64,000 bases of DNA from Biomphalaria glabrata (Eukaryota; Mollusca; Gastropoda; Planorbidae). Both the position numbers and the translations under genes were made by a program. Positions 12,101 through 21,645 of this stretch are shown here, piece after piece; position 1 is the first letter of the stretch, and each line of letters begins with the position of its first letter. The notes beneath the pieces are model-generated. The model was not told where the DNA came from. It was given only the letters and a program-made list of their open reading frames with translations, and ran no database searches. The stretch is from NCBI RefSeq assembly GCF_947242115.1, contig NC_074715.1, positions 26,948,376 to 27,012,375 of the forward strand, in the 5' to 3' direction.

Positions 12101-15100
12101 CATACTTTAAAATATACGGATTGACTGTTCTGGGTAGCGTTATTCATTTTGTAAGATGTCTGAGAAGAGACTGGTAATCAGCTGGACATAAGAGTACCAC
12201 CGTATGTCTGGTTTATAGGGGCTAGGACAATACACGTGACGGTGAGGGAGGGTCTTTTCTGGTTTTCGACGTCTTAGTTGGCTGTAAATATTGGTGGCAG
12301 GGAAATTTAGTTGACCTTGGTGGACCTGTTATGTTTCGACAATAGAAGTAGCATCTATTTTTTGAGCTGTCTTGAAATTTAGGCTCTGGAATTTTAGGCA
12401 CCGGGTAATTAGGCACCCGGAAATTTAGGCACCGGTAAATGGTGAACTTTTTGACAATGCGGAAAATTAGGCACTATTTAATAGCAACCTATATTTTGCA
12501 GATAATTAATTTGTTTTAGCTAATATTTTATCCTTAGGCTATAAGTAACATTATCAAAAATACCTACTAAAACTATTTTGATAGAATTTTCAGGATTCAA
12601 AAGAAAAGCTAACTAAATGAAAAAAAGGACAATCATGAGCAAAAGCGAGGAAAAATCACTGGCAGGCAATAAATATAATCGCCCTCTCCCTATCTACCTT
12701 TTTGGAAGGGGGAGGCGCACTTTTGAAAGAGTTGGGGTGGGGTGGTAACAAGTTGATGTTGATGATCAAAATGTAGACCCAAATAGTTTTGAGGTAGCCG
12801 CCTGTATAAGGGAGCCTTTGTCTTATATGTCAACATTATCAAATAATAATAATAATAATCTTTATTATCCGTACATGTTTTGAGTGTATGACTGTTGAAC
12901 TGTTCCGAATGTCGATAAAGTCGATTGAGATTTAAATTCATATTTTAGTATCACATCACAAGTTGAATTTACCCTTTTCAATGCATAGTAAATTAGTTAT
13001 ATGTTGAAACTTCAACTACACACATCTTTACTTATAAAAAAAAAGGTGTACGTTTTTTTTAGCTTAGTAAATCTTTCCTCACTGGTTGTGTCCCCCTACT
13101 CAGGTACCGCTTAGAAAAGACGGACATCAATGACGCGCAGCTGGCCGAAGAATTTCCCTACACTTTCTCACATCTAGATGTCATCTCTGACTTCGTTAGC
13201 TAACTTCTATTCCCCCCCCCCCCCCTTAGACTTCTAAGACTTTGTTTCATCTCTCGTCATGTTCTCTTCCCTCCCCTCCCCTATTCTTGGGATTGTCTGT
13301 TTCTACCACCTATACATCCCCTCCCCATTTTTTTTTGTTGTTGCCTGATGTATATAATCAAGTGATAACCATTGAATAGGCCCCATTACCTTGCATTCAC
13401 AACTGCTTGATATTGGATTTACCTTTCTTCGTTTACAATTGTTTCAACATTGGATTTATTCTTCTTTTTTTACCTTGCTGTCTTGATTAACTTGCGCGAA
13501 ATCTTAAGTTTTATTAGTGTTTGTTGTATTCATTTGTTACCTATCGGTACCTAATATTTCGATTCATCTAAATCTGTGCGATATCTGTATTTTATTTGTA
13601 GATTATTTATTGAACTTATATTTTAATTACCTATTTCGGTTCACCTACGCAATATTTGAGTTTTAATTGTATTTGTGAACTTTCATTTTATCAACTTAAT
13701 TCAAACCACCTGCGCGATATCTGTTTATAGCTCTTAGGGTTTTATTTCTTTTCTTTGTATTGACTTCATTGTTTTATAAACTAATGGCTGGCCGACCTGT
13801 TGCTCGTACCCGAATTGTAGGCGAGAATGAGCTAATGGACAGATTGGAGGTGAGAAACGAATTTTGGAATTTATCAGCGTTGTTGCCTCACCTAGCAGCT
13901 GATGTAGTATTGGAGTGGTGTGCTAGAAGGCGACTTCTAAAAAACGAATTACGCTGCGAGAATTGCAACGACCCCTGCTCTTTGGTACGCGAGAGAAGTA
14001 GTGCGGACGGTCATCGATGGTCTTGTAATAAATGTCGCTTGCGTAAATCTGTCCGACACGGCTCTTTTTTTTCACGCAGCCATTTGAGCATTGAACAAGT
14101 AATTATCATGACCTATTGTTGGGCTTGTGACATGCCACAACATCAAATGTCACGAGAAGCCGGTCAAGTAAATAAAACAATCGTTACGGACTGGTGCAAT
14201 TTCTTGCGCGAGGAATGTGGGGTATGGAATGAAAATCATGGCTTGCAAATCGGTGGCGTCGATGAGAATTTTGAACCCATTGTGGTTGAAATCGACGAAT
14301 CCAAATATTTTCATAGAAAATATCACCGTGGCCAATGGCGAGAGGGGCATTGGGTTTTCGGCGGAGTGGAAAGAGAAAGTGGGCGCTGTTTTCTTGTTGA
14401 GGTTCCAGACCGCCGAGCAGCCACGTTGGAGCAATGCATCGTGGAGCATATATTGCCTGGCAGCCATATAATATCAGATGGCTGGGCAGCGTACGCAAAC
14501 ATTCCACAAATTGGCCAAGGGATTTATTCTCATTCAGTTGTTGTTCACCAACAAAATTTTGTAGACCCTTTGGACCCTGAGGTACACACTCAAAACATCG
14601 AGAATTTGTGGATGCGCGCGAAACGCAAGTTAAAAAGGCAATTTGGGACAAGTCGTGCATTGTTTCAAAGTTACTTGCAAGAATTTCAATATCGCAATAG
14701 AATGCGCGATGAGGATATGTTTTCAAATTTGCTTGTAACGATTGCTGATAATTACCCTTGAAGTCAACACATTGTCTGTCATTTATTTTTTTCCCTGTGT
14801 CTGTTTTCGACGGTAGCTTCGATTCAAATTCAAATGTAAACGCACTATTTTTTTAATGATTTTTTTTTAAGTAATTTAGACGCTTAATCTAGTCACGAAC
14901 TCTAAAAAGAAAATCATGTTTAAAGTTAAAGTTAAAGAACTCACTAAGAATTGAATTGAAATCTAATCGTAAAAATTCATTTAAAACCGCTACCTTTTAT
15001 CATTGAGTTTTTTTAGGCACTATTATTTACCCGTAAAGCCGAAATTTTTTTTATGGCAGTTTCGTTTATACGTTTGTAGAAAACGGGGAGACATTATTTA

Positions 15101-16651
15101 ATACAGAAGATATATTTTTGATTTATTAAATATTGTCTCCTCTACCGGCTTCGGCTAGAGATAAACGTCGTGGAGAGGAGACATAGTTTTTTTTTAATAG
15201 AGGCTGGTTCGTGAGCCATAATTGTAGACTATTTAGACCGTATCACATCAAACACACGGGCTCGTTTGCTGCTAATGCCATACGCCTTATTATTGTTACA
15301 AAACCGTATGTCTGTATTGTACTATCTGCCGTTTGACTGTATTACGTACCGTATTGTTCTACATGTTCTGTCTAAGCTAGTAAGGTTTTGCTATCGCGGC
15401 GCCGCTCCAGGCCCGGATACCCCTCTCGTCACCCCCTAAAGCCGCTTCTGGATATATTAACTAGCTCCTGTCTCCTCTACCGTTTTAATAAATTGTACTG
15501 CGTGGTGAAAAGCCGGTAACTCCGCCATTGGTCTGGTCCCAAGTCCAGAATGAGAAAGGAGGAGGGCCGGCTTTAATCACCACATTTTCACCACAATTGT
15601 TTAATTAACCTGGTAAGTACATAAATAAAAAAAAATATCTTTAAAAAATGATTACAAACATATGGAAATCATGTACGGTAATTAATTTTATAATCGGTGA
15701 TAAAAATGTAATAAAAACGTAATTCCTAGGTTAATATAAAATACTTCACAATTGTGAAAAGAAAATAAATATATTAAGACATATTGACATAACTAGCACA
15801 CACACAAACACACACACAAGGTGACAAGTAATAACACTGAGCATCAGCAAATTAAAAAAAAAAAAGAAACAGGATGATTTTAATTTTTTTTTTTATTACA
15901 ATATGTCAGAGTAAAACATTATATAATTATTATTAACAAACTCAATATATACAACACATTAAAATGTATAAAATTATCTATATTCCTAATAGTCACTATT
16001 GAAATGTAGATCTATATCTTTTTTTTTTTAACAAAGTAGATCTACATTCCCTAACGTAATAATAGATATAAAAGAAATACATTTATAGTTGGCATCAAAC
16101 GATAACTCATTTTATTTATTTAATTGTTTGGCTCAAAATCCATCTGGCAACAATTGGCTGCCTAGGAGCTGTTGCTATCATCATTCAAACATGGCGGCCG
16201 TATGTAAATCCGCCAGCCAAAACATGATCATACCCATTTTTGGCCACTAAAAATTTAATAACTTCCCTCACAATTAACTCAGCAATATAAAATTGGTATC
16301 ATTGGAAAGCATTTCTGATTTTCTCAAGCTCTATCTAACTAAATAGGTTCCATTGCATTGTGATCATTTTTAAATTTTTATCGAAGTACCTAGTAAATAC
16401 TAGCCTAGCCCTAGTCTGGCCTAGTTTAGTAGTTACTTACAGTACTCGCGATAGTCGATAGGTATTCACTTCAGTTCACCGTATTGCTAGTTTATAATCT
16501 AAAATAGGTGTTATAGATCTAATATCACTACTATTGGATAAGATAGACACTATTTACTTACCCCTTTAACAGTTAAAAACTCCAACAAAGGAAACACCAG
16601 ATGTCGGTCTAAATATTGTCCAAGCGTGGTAGTCAGATCAAACTCAGCCAT
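2125..16651 (-). CDS. EIF3E: Eukaryotic translation initiation factor 3 subunit E (eIF3e/INT6), first 6 coding exons
   Basis: Exons (high to low): 16562-16651, 4176-4293, 3257-3374, 2739-2781, 2495-2599, 2125-2250. All have AG/GT borders and the phases fit, giving 200 codons. The protein starts [20 protein letters not shown], followed by PLLEFLTVK. Later stretches include [35 protein letters not shown] and [20 protein letters not shown], all close to animal eIF3e. This is the N-terminal helical repeat part of a roughly 445-residue subunit that scaffolds the eIF3 complex on the 40S ribosome in the cytoplasm. The C-terminal PCI part lies beyond the left edge. Intron 1 is about 12.3 kb and holds another gene and many transposons; the other introns are short. 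The last donor used is GTATAA after codon 200. The gene shares its promoter region with RNF146. Identity is near certain. Confidence 0.96.
3049..3117. repeat. (GA)n microsatellite
   Basis: About 34 uninterrupted GA units in an eIF3e intron (between the exons at 2739-2781 and 3257-3374). Confidence 0.97.
4713..6041. mobile_element. TTAA-flanked DNA transposon carrying a THAP-domain segment
   Basis: The ends are inverted repeats: AGGGAAACTCCGATGGTTTT at 4713 and its near-exact reverse complement (AAAACTATCGGAGTTTCCCT) ending at 6041. TTAA lies directly outside both ends (4709-4712 and 6042-6045). TTAA target duplication is typical of piggyBac (also Kolobok) elements. Length is 1,329 bp, too short for a piggyBac transposase, and none is seen. 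Inside, near both ends, are TGACGTCA palindromes (about 4,886 and 5,838), and the only coding-like piece is a minus-strand THAP zinc-finger segment. It sits in intron 1 of eIF3e. Element status is well supported; superfamily is inferred from the TTAA alone. Confidence 0.85.
5366..5641 (-). CDS. THAP-type zinc-finger segment inside the TTAA element
   Basis: An open frame of 91 codons without a proper ATG (the first codon is TTG), so probably an exon or fragment. It shows the THAP pattern. A first Cys pair lies near the start ([10 protein letters not shown]). In the middle are [19 protein letters not shown], with the conserved proline and tryptophan, and the final Cys-x2-His is in [16 protein letters not shown] domains are C2CH zinc fingers that bind DNA and are found in P-element and PIF-type transposases and in domesticated host proteins. 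The upstream edge has a tandem 24-bp duplication (TATTTAATTTTCTTCAAGAA, twice). No catalytic domain follows. It is either the DNA-binding remnant of a transposase or a captured host exon. Confidence 0.6.
   Translation of the reverse strand: MFLKKIKYCSSACCSSSNHKDKISKYADTEISVSFHLFPRDEVLKGKWGKFIRLKSKYFTKALANSCLCSNHFKRSCFSNFIAVEMGFEKN
6319..7322. mobile_element. Second TTAA-flanked element, interrupted by a nested hAT-like element
   Basis: The left end CTCTTTCAGTA at 6319 and the right end GCACTGAAAGAG ending at 7322 are inverted repeats (core CTCTTTCAGT). TTAA sits directly outside each (6315-6318 and 7323-7326). The interior is AT-rich with no coding region and is split by the element at 6484-7209. 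Related ends occur at about 4,597-4,670 and 38,800-38,885 (TTACTCTCAGCGAGTAAC-like inner sequence followed by AGAAAGAGTTAA), so this is a repeated family. Confidence 0.75.
6484..7209. mobile_element. Nested non-autonomous hAT-like element, 726 bp
   Basis: The inverted ends are CAGACCTGCCTACC at 6484 and GGTAGGCAGGTCTG ending at 7209. The flanks carry an exact 6-bp direct repeat ATGTTA (6478-6483 and 7210-7215). CAG...CTG ends fit hAT elements, whose duplications are usually 8 bp but 5-6 bp in some branches. Inside, near both ends, are repeated words of the form ATGCGTAACG and AATGCGTATTT. No transposase is visible. Confidence 0.78.
7330..9350. other. AT-rich intronic DNA, no gene seen
   Basis: Part of eIF3e intron 1. 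Very AT-rich, with scattered AGATCTAGATCT words and homopolymer runs. The open frames here are low in complexity and have no splice or domain support. Confidence 0.6.
10985..12147 (-). CDS. Makorin-like CCCH/RING E3 ubiquitin ligase, three exons, nested in eIF3e intron 1
   Basis: Exons 11986-12147, 11268-11443 and 10985-11123 join in phase (0, then 2) at AG/GT borders. Exon 1 starts at an ATG and holds a CCCH finger ([18 protein letters not shown]) and the makorin-type Cys-His start ([17 protein letters not shown]). Exon 2 continues with C...H and the RING start ([10 protein letters not shown], then [14 protein letters not shown]). Exon 3 has the last RING pair and the makorin-like follow-on ([13 protein letters not shown], then EYWV). 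If read to the first stop the protein is about 159 residues, much shorter than usual makorins (over 300), with no second CCCH finger after the RING. A further exon is possible because GAG/GTAATA at 11,014 could be a donor; a minus-strand AATAAA lies near 10,880. Makorins are RNA-binding ubiquitin ligases. It lies on the same strand as its host gene. Confidence 0.8.
12375..12480. repeat. Short degenerate repeat of AATTTAGGCACCGG-like units
   Basis: About four to five copies of a 14-20 bp word (TTAGGCACCGG, TTAGGCACCCGG, TTAGGCACTAT) just upstream of the makorin-like start codon. It could be part of its promoter or simple duplication. Confidence 0.6.
13104..13202 (+). pseudogene. Orphan terminal-exon-like segment
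   Basis: After a pyrimidine-rich tract and an AG (CCCCCTACTCAG) there is an open reading of about 32 codons ([17 protein letters not shown], then [15 protein letters not shown]) ending in TAA. Codon use and composition are unlike the AT-rich surroundings. No upstream exons on the plus strand were found and I do not recognise the protein. It could be a host exon fragment carried by the nearby transposon, or a relic of another gene. Confidence 0.35.
13760..14761 (+). CDS. Merlin (IS1595/ISXO2-like) DNA transposase, intact ORF
   Basis: 333 codons without interruption. A second in-frame Met nine residues in ([10 protein letters not shown]) is a likely alternative start. The N-terminal zinc ribbon uses Cys 66, 69, 89 and 92. 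A helical region follows ([20 protein letters not shown]). The DDE-type core has Asp 179 in [18 protein letters not shown], Asp 240 in [10 protein letters not shown] and Glu 281 in [17 protein letters not shown]. This is the layout of the IS1016/ISXO2 family, called Merlin in animals, which cuts and pastes its own DNA. It lies in eIF3e intron 1, opposite in strand. GC content and codon use differ from the AT-rich flanks. No clear terminal repeats were found by eye. It could be a young copy or one kept for host use. Confidence 0.9.
   Translation: MTSLFYKLMAGRPVARTRIVGENELMDRLEVRNEFWNLSALLPHLAADVVLEWCARRRLLKNELRCENCNDPCSLVRERSSADGHRWSCNKCRLRKSVRHGSFFSRSHLSIEQVIIMTYCWACDMPQHQMSREAGQVNKTIVTDWCNFLREECGVWNENHGLQIGGVDENFEPIVVEIDESKYFHRKYHRGQWREGHWVFGGVERESGRCFLVEVPDRRAATLEQCIVEHILPGSHIISDGWAAYANIPQIGQGIYSHSVVVHQQNFVDPLDPEVHTQNIENLWMRAKRKLKRQFGTSRALFQSYLQEFQYRNRMRDEDMFSNLLVTIADNYP
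15087..15190. repeat. Imperfect palindromic repeats with GGAGACA/TGTCTCC ends
   Basis: GGAGACATTATTTAA (about 15,089) faces ATTAAATATTGTCTCC (about 15,123-15,138), and a further GGAGACA lies near 15,176-15,182. These may be terminal remains of a small element downstream of the Merlin ORF; no partner upstream of the ORF was found. Confidence 0.4.
15502..15582. repeat. Small fold-back (hairpin) repeat
   Basis: GTGGTGAAAAGCCGGTAACTCC on the left faces GGAGGGCCGGCTTTAATCACCAC on the right; the arms are about 22 bp and imperfect. It is GC-rich compared with its flanks and lies in eIF3e intron 1. Confidence 0.6.
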
Positions 16652-17019
16652 TTTGTTACAAAGAGAAACAGGAAAAGACTGCTTTTGTGATTTTCTAGAT
16701 CTCTAGCTAAAAATAATTTGTAATTACATGCCAACAAAATCTATATAGATCTAGATATCAAGTTGTCGATTTTTTTTAAATACGAAATTTACCAGATAAA
16801 AGAAGAAGAACAATATCTAGATCTAAATGTTATAAAATGATTTAAAAAAATAAATAAAATATAGACCTAGATTTAATTCTTTTTTTTTTAAGCATGAAAA
16901 TGAAATAATTGAGTTTTGTGGGGCAATTTGGCAACAAATTAGGTTCTCGAGCTCAATAAACATGGCGTATAAACAGTTTTGACAAAGAATTAGATCTTAT
17001 AAACTCTATTATTATTAAA
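16652..17019. promoter_or_regulatory. Shared head-to-head promoter region of eIF3e and RNF146
   Basis: 368 bp separate the start codon of eIF3e (minus, 16,651) from that of RNF146 (plus, 17,020). No other coding sequence lies between them. An ATGGCG word near 16,962 resembles promoter-proximal ATGGCG motifs of housekeeping genes. No TATA box was recognised at a clear position. Bidirectional use is inferred from the layout. Confidence 0.7.
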
Positions 17020-19931
17020 ATGGAAAGCGATTTGTGTTTAGATGATGCCGACGGCGGTGATTATAATGATGTTGAGAAATTAACCGTTGAAGACAGACGT
17101 AAAGTTGGTGGAATAGATGGATTTTCAGGAGCCAACACAAGTGACAGTCATGGATTAGGTACACCGTACTGTCCGTACACACTAACTAGGCTAGTGTCAC
17201 TACTCACTGTCTCACTACACACACTGTAACTCACTGTAACACAGACTTACTAAAAAGTTACTTTAATAAACTTAGAGTAAGAGTAGTTAGAGTATCAAAT
17301 ATCATACAATCAGTTAGACTTAGACTGAGTCTTAGACGACCTTAGAGGTCTTATTAGAGTTAAATTAGACTTAGACTACACTGTGTGAGTGTCTCACTGC
17401 GACTTACCGACTACACTACACTGACTACAGCAACAGTGCAGTGAGAGTCAGTGACTACACTCACTCAGTCACTGACTCACTGGCTACAATTTTTTAAATT
17501 TGAGTTAACTGAACATTGAGTTAGTAGATAGTAGACTTAATTTGGTCTTAATTAATAAGTAGATCTAGACAGTGACAGTCATCTCATCATAGATCTGCTA
17601 CTCTATACTAATCTATAGATTATAGATACTTCTAAGTTCTATAGTACTACTACTGACTCTACTAATCTTCATTATTTCTAGGCTATACTGACTATCTTGT
17701 CTATATATTATATATAATAATAATATTATATATACACATGATGATGAGTCAACATGACAAAATAGATCTAGTACTTATGACTAATATTAAATATTATTAT
17801 TACTATTAGTCATTATTAATGGGAGGCATGGTCGAGAGGCCAAGTTTTCTCTAACTTGGCATGGCTCCTATGATGGGGGCTTGAGGTTCGGCACCCGACT
17901 TGAGCAGAGTTGTGTTTACTGAGCGCCTAAAGTCTAAAGTGGCTAAAGGCAGTATGGAGACCTTCTCCCAGATACCCCCTCCACCCACTGGTCCACAATG
18001 ACAATTATATAACATTGGGCCAAAGCGCTCTGACTCTGAGCATGCTATAAGTTGTAAAAGCATGAAAGTAGTGCTATATTAAAGTTAAAGCCATAATTTA
18101 TTTATTTATTAAATTTTACTAGATATCTAACTGTTCTAGTAGTACATCATGTTACTATTTATATACTAAGACTTAATTAAATATAAAATATCTAGATTTT
18201 ACTAATAATAACTAATTCTAGATCTATTATAATCTATATATATTAAATTTGTTGATGAACACAGTGTACAAAATTTAAAAAAAGAGAAAAATTAGCTTTC
18301 CTTTAAATGATTGATATTTAACCTAACTATAGGGTCTAATTTAAATGATGAAAATGGGCATGGAGAAATTTATTATAATCAATATTGTCCATAAGTTTTA
18401 TAGCCTTAAATTTACTGACATGTTTTATCAAATAGATCTAAGTTGTAAGCCATAGCCATAAGTGGGGTTTAAAAGGACCGTGAACTAGTCATTCCTAGAC
18501 AGTGTAACGAAGTTGGAGGTCCATGTTTTAAATCCTGTTTTTCACATTCTCTCAATAACCTTTGTATTCTAGTGCTGAAATATTTGTTACATGCTATATT
18601 TATTTATAGTTTGTTTTATTTCTTTTTTTGTCTTCCATCAAGCAGGCTGCTAACCCTATTCTAGGCTGAGCCTAGTTGTAGACCTTGTCCTTCATCTTAG
18701 TCTAGACTAAGACTTAGCTAAAGTACTAAAAATAATCATTATAATTGCTTTAAATTGGTTTAGATCGACTGGTATGACTTAGTAAGAATGGAGTTTAAGT
18801 TTTTTGGCACATCGGCACACTTTAGGCCATGTCGTGCCTGTGATCCCTAAGAATGGAAGATGATTGGGGGGATGGAGGGGATATATTATAAATAATATCT
18901 TGTGATACTTTAAAAAAAATAGTTCACAGTATGAATAAATTTTATTTGAAAGTTTTAATCTTTTTTCTCAAGAAGGTTCTGGTGATGACAATGTTTTGGA
19001 ATGTCCAGTGTGCCTTCAGACTTGTATCTATCCTGTACAGCTTCCCTGTCGCCATATTTTTTGTTTTTTGTGTGTGAAGGGAGTTGCCAACAGAAGCAAG
19101 AGATGTGCACTGTGTAGACAGCAAATTCCTCCAGATTTTTTCTGTAGACCAAATCTGGTTAGGCGGGATGATCTTGAACAGCCAGTTACTTTTGATGATG
19201 GTTACAGCTGGTTTTATGAGGGAGTTAATGGCTGGTGGCAGTATGATGATCGAACGTCTAAAGAGCTTGAAGGGCATCATAAGGCTGGTCATCCTTCTTG
19301 TGAACTTCTCATTGCTGGCTATGTCTATATCATTGACTTAACTAATATGGTACAGTGTCGAAGAAATGACCGCACCAGAAAGCGCAGGATTAAACGTGAT
19401 CTTGTCAATTTGGCGGGGCGCAAAGGTGTGGCTGGCTTAAAAATTCCTTGTGAGACTCCGGGCATTGACTCAGATCGTCCTGGAGCAGAAGGCCATGAAA
19501 ATGCTAGTGGGTTAAGTACAACACTACGCCGCCCTATACCCATACAGCAAGTTGATAGATCTGGTGATCATCAGTCATTATCACCCCCAACTCCCAATAA
19601 TACTCCTCAGACACCTATGACCCCATCAGAAAGTCCTCCTAACTCTGCTACCACAGAACGAGACCTTTCAGTGCACCTAGAACGCCTCAGACTTGTAGAC
19701 AGCTCATCACTTTCTATTAGTCCACAAGGTGGCTCCACTGACTCAAGTCGTGGTTATGACACACCTGAACAGCTGAGTACATCTCTTGAAGATGCAACAA
19801 GGCTTGAGAATGTCAGAGCTAGTCTTCAACAGCTTCAGTCACAGAGCTCTCTAAGAGGTAGAAACATTGATTTAGATGATACTGAAGGAGGCAATAACTC
19901 TGATTGTGATACCAGTGTTGTCCATGTCTAA
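17020..19931 (+). CDS. RNF146: RNF146 (Iduna), RING and WWE E3 ubiquitin ligase, two coding exons
   Basis: Exons 17020-17158 and 18976-19931 join in phase (GGA TTA G / GT TCT) to give 364 residues; the human protein is 359. An acidic N-terminus is followed by the RING at about residues 56-96 (CPVCLQTC, CRHIFCFLC, CALCRQQIP) and the WWE domain at about 120-186 (GYSWFYEGVNGWWQYDDRTS, then ELLIAGYVYIIDL). The C-terminal half is Ser/Pro/Thr-rich and disordered-looking. It contains RPGAEG, which fits the tankyrase-binding pattern RxxxxG. Family role: it recognises poly-ADP-ribosylated targets (such as axin) through WWE and ubiquitylates them, in partnership with tankyrase, supporting Wnt signalling. 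The ATG is the first in the exon. Intron 1 is 1.8 kb and holds a SINE. The 3' UTR is long and AT-rich. Confidence 0.95.
17160..17500. repeat. Low-complexity CACTGACTACA-type tract in RNF146 intron 1
   Basis: Irregular short words (CACTGTAACTCACTG, GTCACTGACTCACTGG, TTAGACTTAGACT) form a loosely tandem tract directly after the exon 1 donor. No coding signal. Confidence 0.6.
17820..18085 (+). repeat. tRNA-derived SINE
   Basis: The head has an A-box-like word (TGGTCGAGAGGCC) and a B-box-like word (GAGGTTCGGCACC) at the right spacing for a tRNA-derived Pol III promoter. The tail (GAGCATGCTATAAGTTGTAAAAGC, then GCTATATTAAAG) is shared with the copy at 21,430. It lies in RNF146 intron 1. Confidence 0.7.
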
Positions 19932-20798
19932 AGTGACTCTAAAAGAAACTGAAGTGAAAAACATTTTTTTAAAGATGAAATGCTGTTGTTTTTTGTTTTT
20001 TTTTTCAGACTGGGTTGATTTAAACATTATGTGGGTCTGTGAACTGTTTATTATCAGTACCTTTATTTTTTCATTTGAATACCTAAATTAAGTAAAGTAA
20101 TACATATATAGTCATTATAGTCATAAATATTTTGGAGGTGGGGGGGGGGGGGGGCGCTTCATTTTTAATTACTTGTATTGATAAATGTTAATAATAATAA
20201 TAAGGCTTGTCTTCGAGTCCGAAGATTAATGAGGAATGCAGTATTTCCCATGAATAAATGTTAATAATGAGAGGATAATACACAATCCATTGCTATTATA
20301 TTTGCTTTTTTTTTTATCTGGTTAGGCGATTTTTGTTTTCATTTAAATAATCTAATGATATCAGTTATGCTAAAAAAAATCTTAGTGTGTTTAAGTTGGT
20401 AAAGTTAACCCAAGCATTTGCAACATAAATTATAATTCATAAAGTTTTTTAGCATTATGTATTACTGATTTGTAACAAGTTTTTTCCTGTTTTATATAGA
20501 AGTTAATAATTGTACCAAAATTACCATTATTCCAAATTATGTCAAACTTTTTAAAATAGCGCACCCATTAAAAAGACCTTCCTCTTTATCTTACCTTTTT
20601 TATTTTGAATGTAATGTTTTTTATGATGAGGTTTTTAGGCGAATATGATTGAAAATCACAATTACAGATTGGTTATATGATATGATGTAGACTTGTTTGA
20701 ACTCTTCTTTAATTAACATTATTAAAGACTCAGAAGATTAACAGCAATAGGGGAAAATTATGGATATGTTACTTCTTTAATTGTTTGGAATTAGTAAC

Positions 20799-20800
<2 letters not shown>
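19932..20800 (+). other. Probable RNF146 3' untranslated region
   Basis: AT-rich, no gene, on the downstream side of the RNF146 stop. It includes a G run at 20,140-20,155 and several T-rich stretches. The true poly(A) site cannot be fixed by eye. Confidence 0.45.

Positions 20801-20801
<1 letters not shown>

Positions 20802-20892
<91 letters not shown>
20802..20892. repeat. (TA)n microsatellite
   Basis: About 45 TA units. A second TA array lies 70 bp further on. Confidence 0.98.
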
Positions 20893-20896
<4 letters not shown>

Positions 20897-20957
20897 CAAG
20901 AAAAGTAATAATTTTTTCAAAAAGTTGCCGGTACACCGTACAATTACAAAAAGAGCC

Positions 20958-20960
<3 letters not shown>

Positions 20961-21029
<69 letters not shown>
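20961..21029. repeat. (TA)n microsatellite
   Basis: About 34 TA units. The 70-bp spacer before it is not repetitive. Confidence 0.98.
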
Positions 21030-21035
<6 letters not shown>

Positions 21036-21429
21036 CTGAACAAAAATAACATTAAATCTGCAACCTGACTCTGAATTTAAGAATGGGAGACACTCTTGCA
21101 CTTTGTATACCAGTAGTGCTTTTCTCTGTATTGTAAGATTTTTTTTTACCAATGTATGACACTTAAAAGATTGGTATCATTCAAGTGTCATACAAAAAAA
21201 AAATACAATATTTCCAAAGAAATGAACTACATTTATTTCTAGAATTAAAATTGAGTTTTCTTTGGTTAACAATTTTTCTTTTACAAAACTACTTAAATTG
21301 AAAATTTAATGTTTCTAAATTTCTAATTTTTAAAATTTGTTTGGTTTTGTGCCGTTTGACATATATTATATATAGGCCTACACCAGTATTTCATTGTATG
21401 CATACAATGTATTAATATTAAAATATATG

Positions 21430-21645
21430 TGTCTAAGTGGCACAAACCTCTTCACTACATATCTGGGGGCTCCTGTTTAAATCCCAACTCGAGCCGGGTA
21501 GTATTTGGTTAGGGCTTACAAGCACAGAAACATACTCCCAGAACCCCACCCCCCTTTCCACAAGAGATGAGACTACAGTGTACTGAGCATGATTTAGTAT
21601 GAAAGATATGCTATACCAAAGTAATTGAAATAAAACCAAAACGAG
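21430..21645 (+). repeat. tRNA-derived SINE, second copy
   Basis: A tRNA-like head (GTCTAAGTGGCACAAACCTC, then a B-box-like TTTAAATCCC) and a tail (GAGCATGATTTAGTATGAAAG, then GCTATACCAAAG) like the copy at 17,820. Confidence 0.55.

Noticed and set aside
14150-14726. Long minus-strand and alternative-frame readings over the Merlin ORF
   Set aside because: Shadows of the transposase reading frame; no domain or splice support.
20769-21152. Open frames rich in Ile-Tyr repeats on both strands
   Set aside because: They are translations of TA microsatellites, not proteins.
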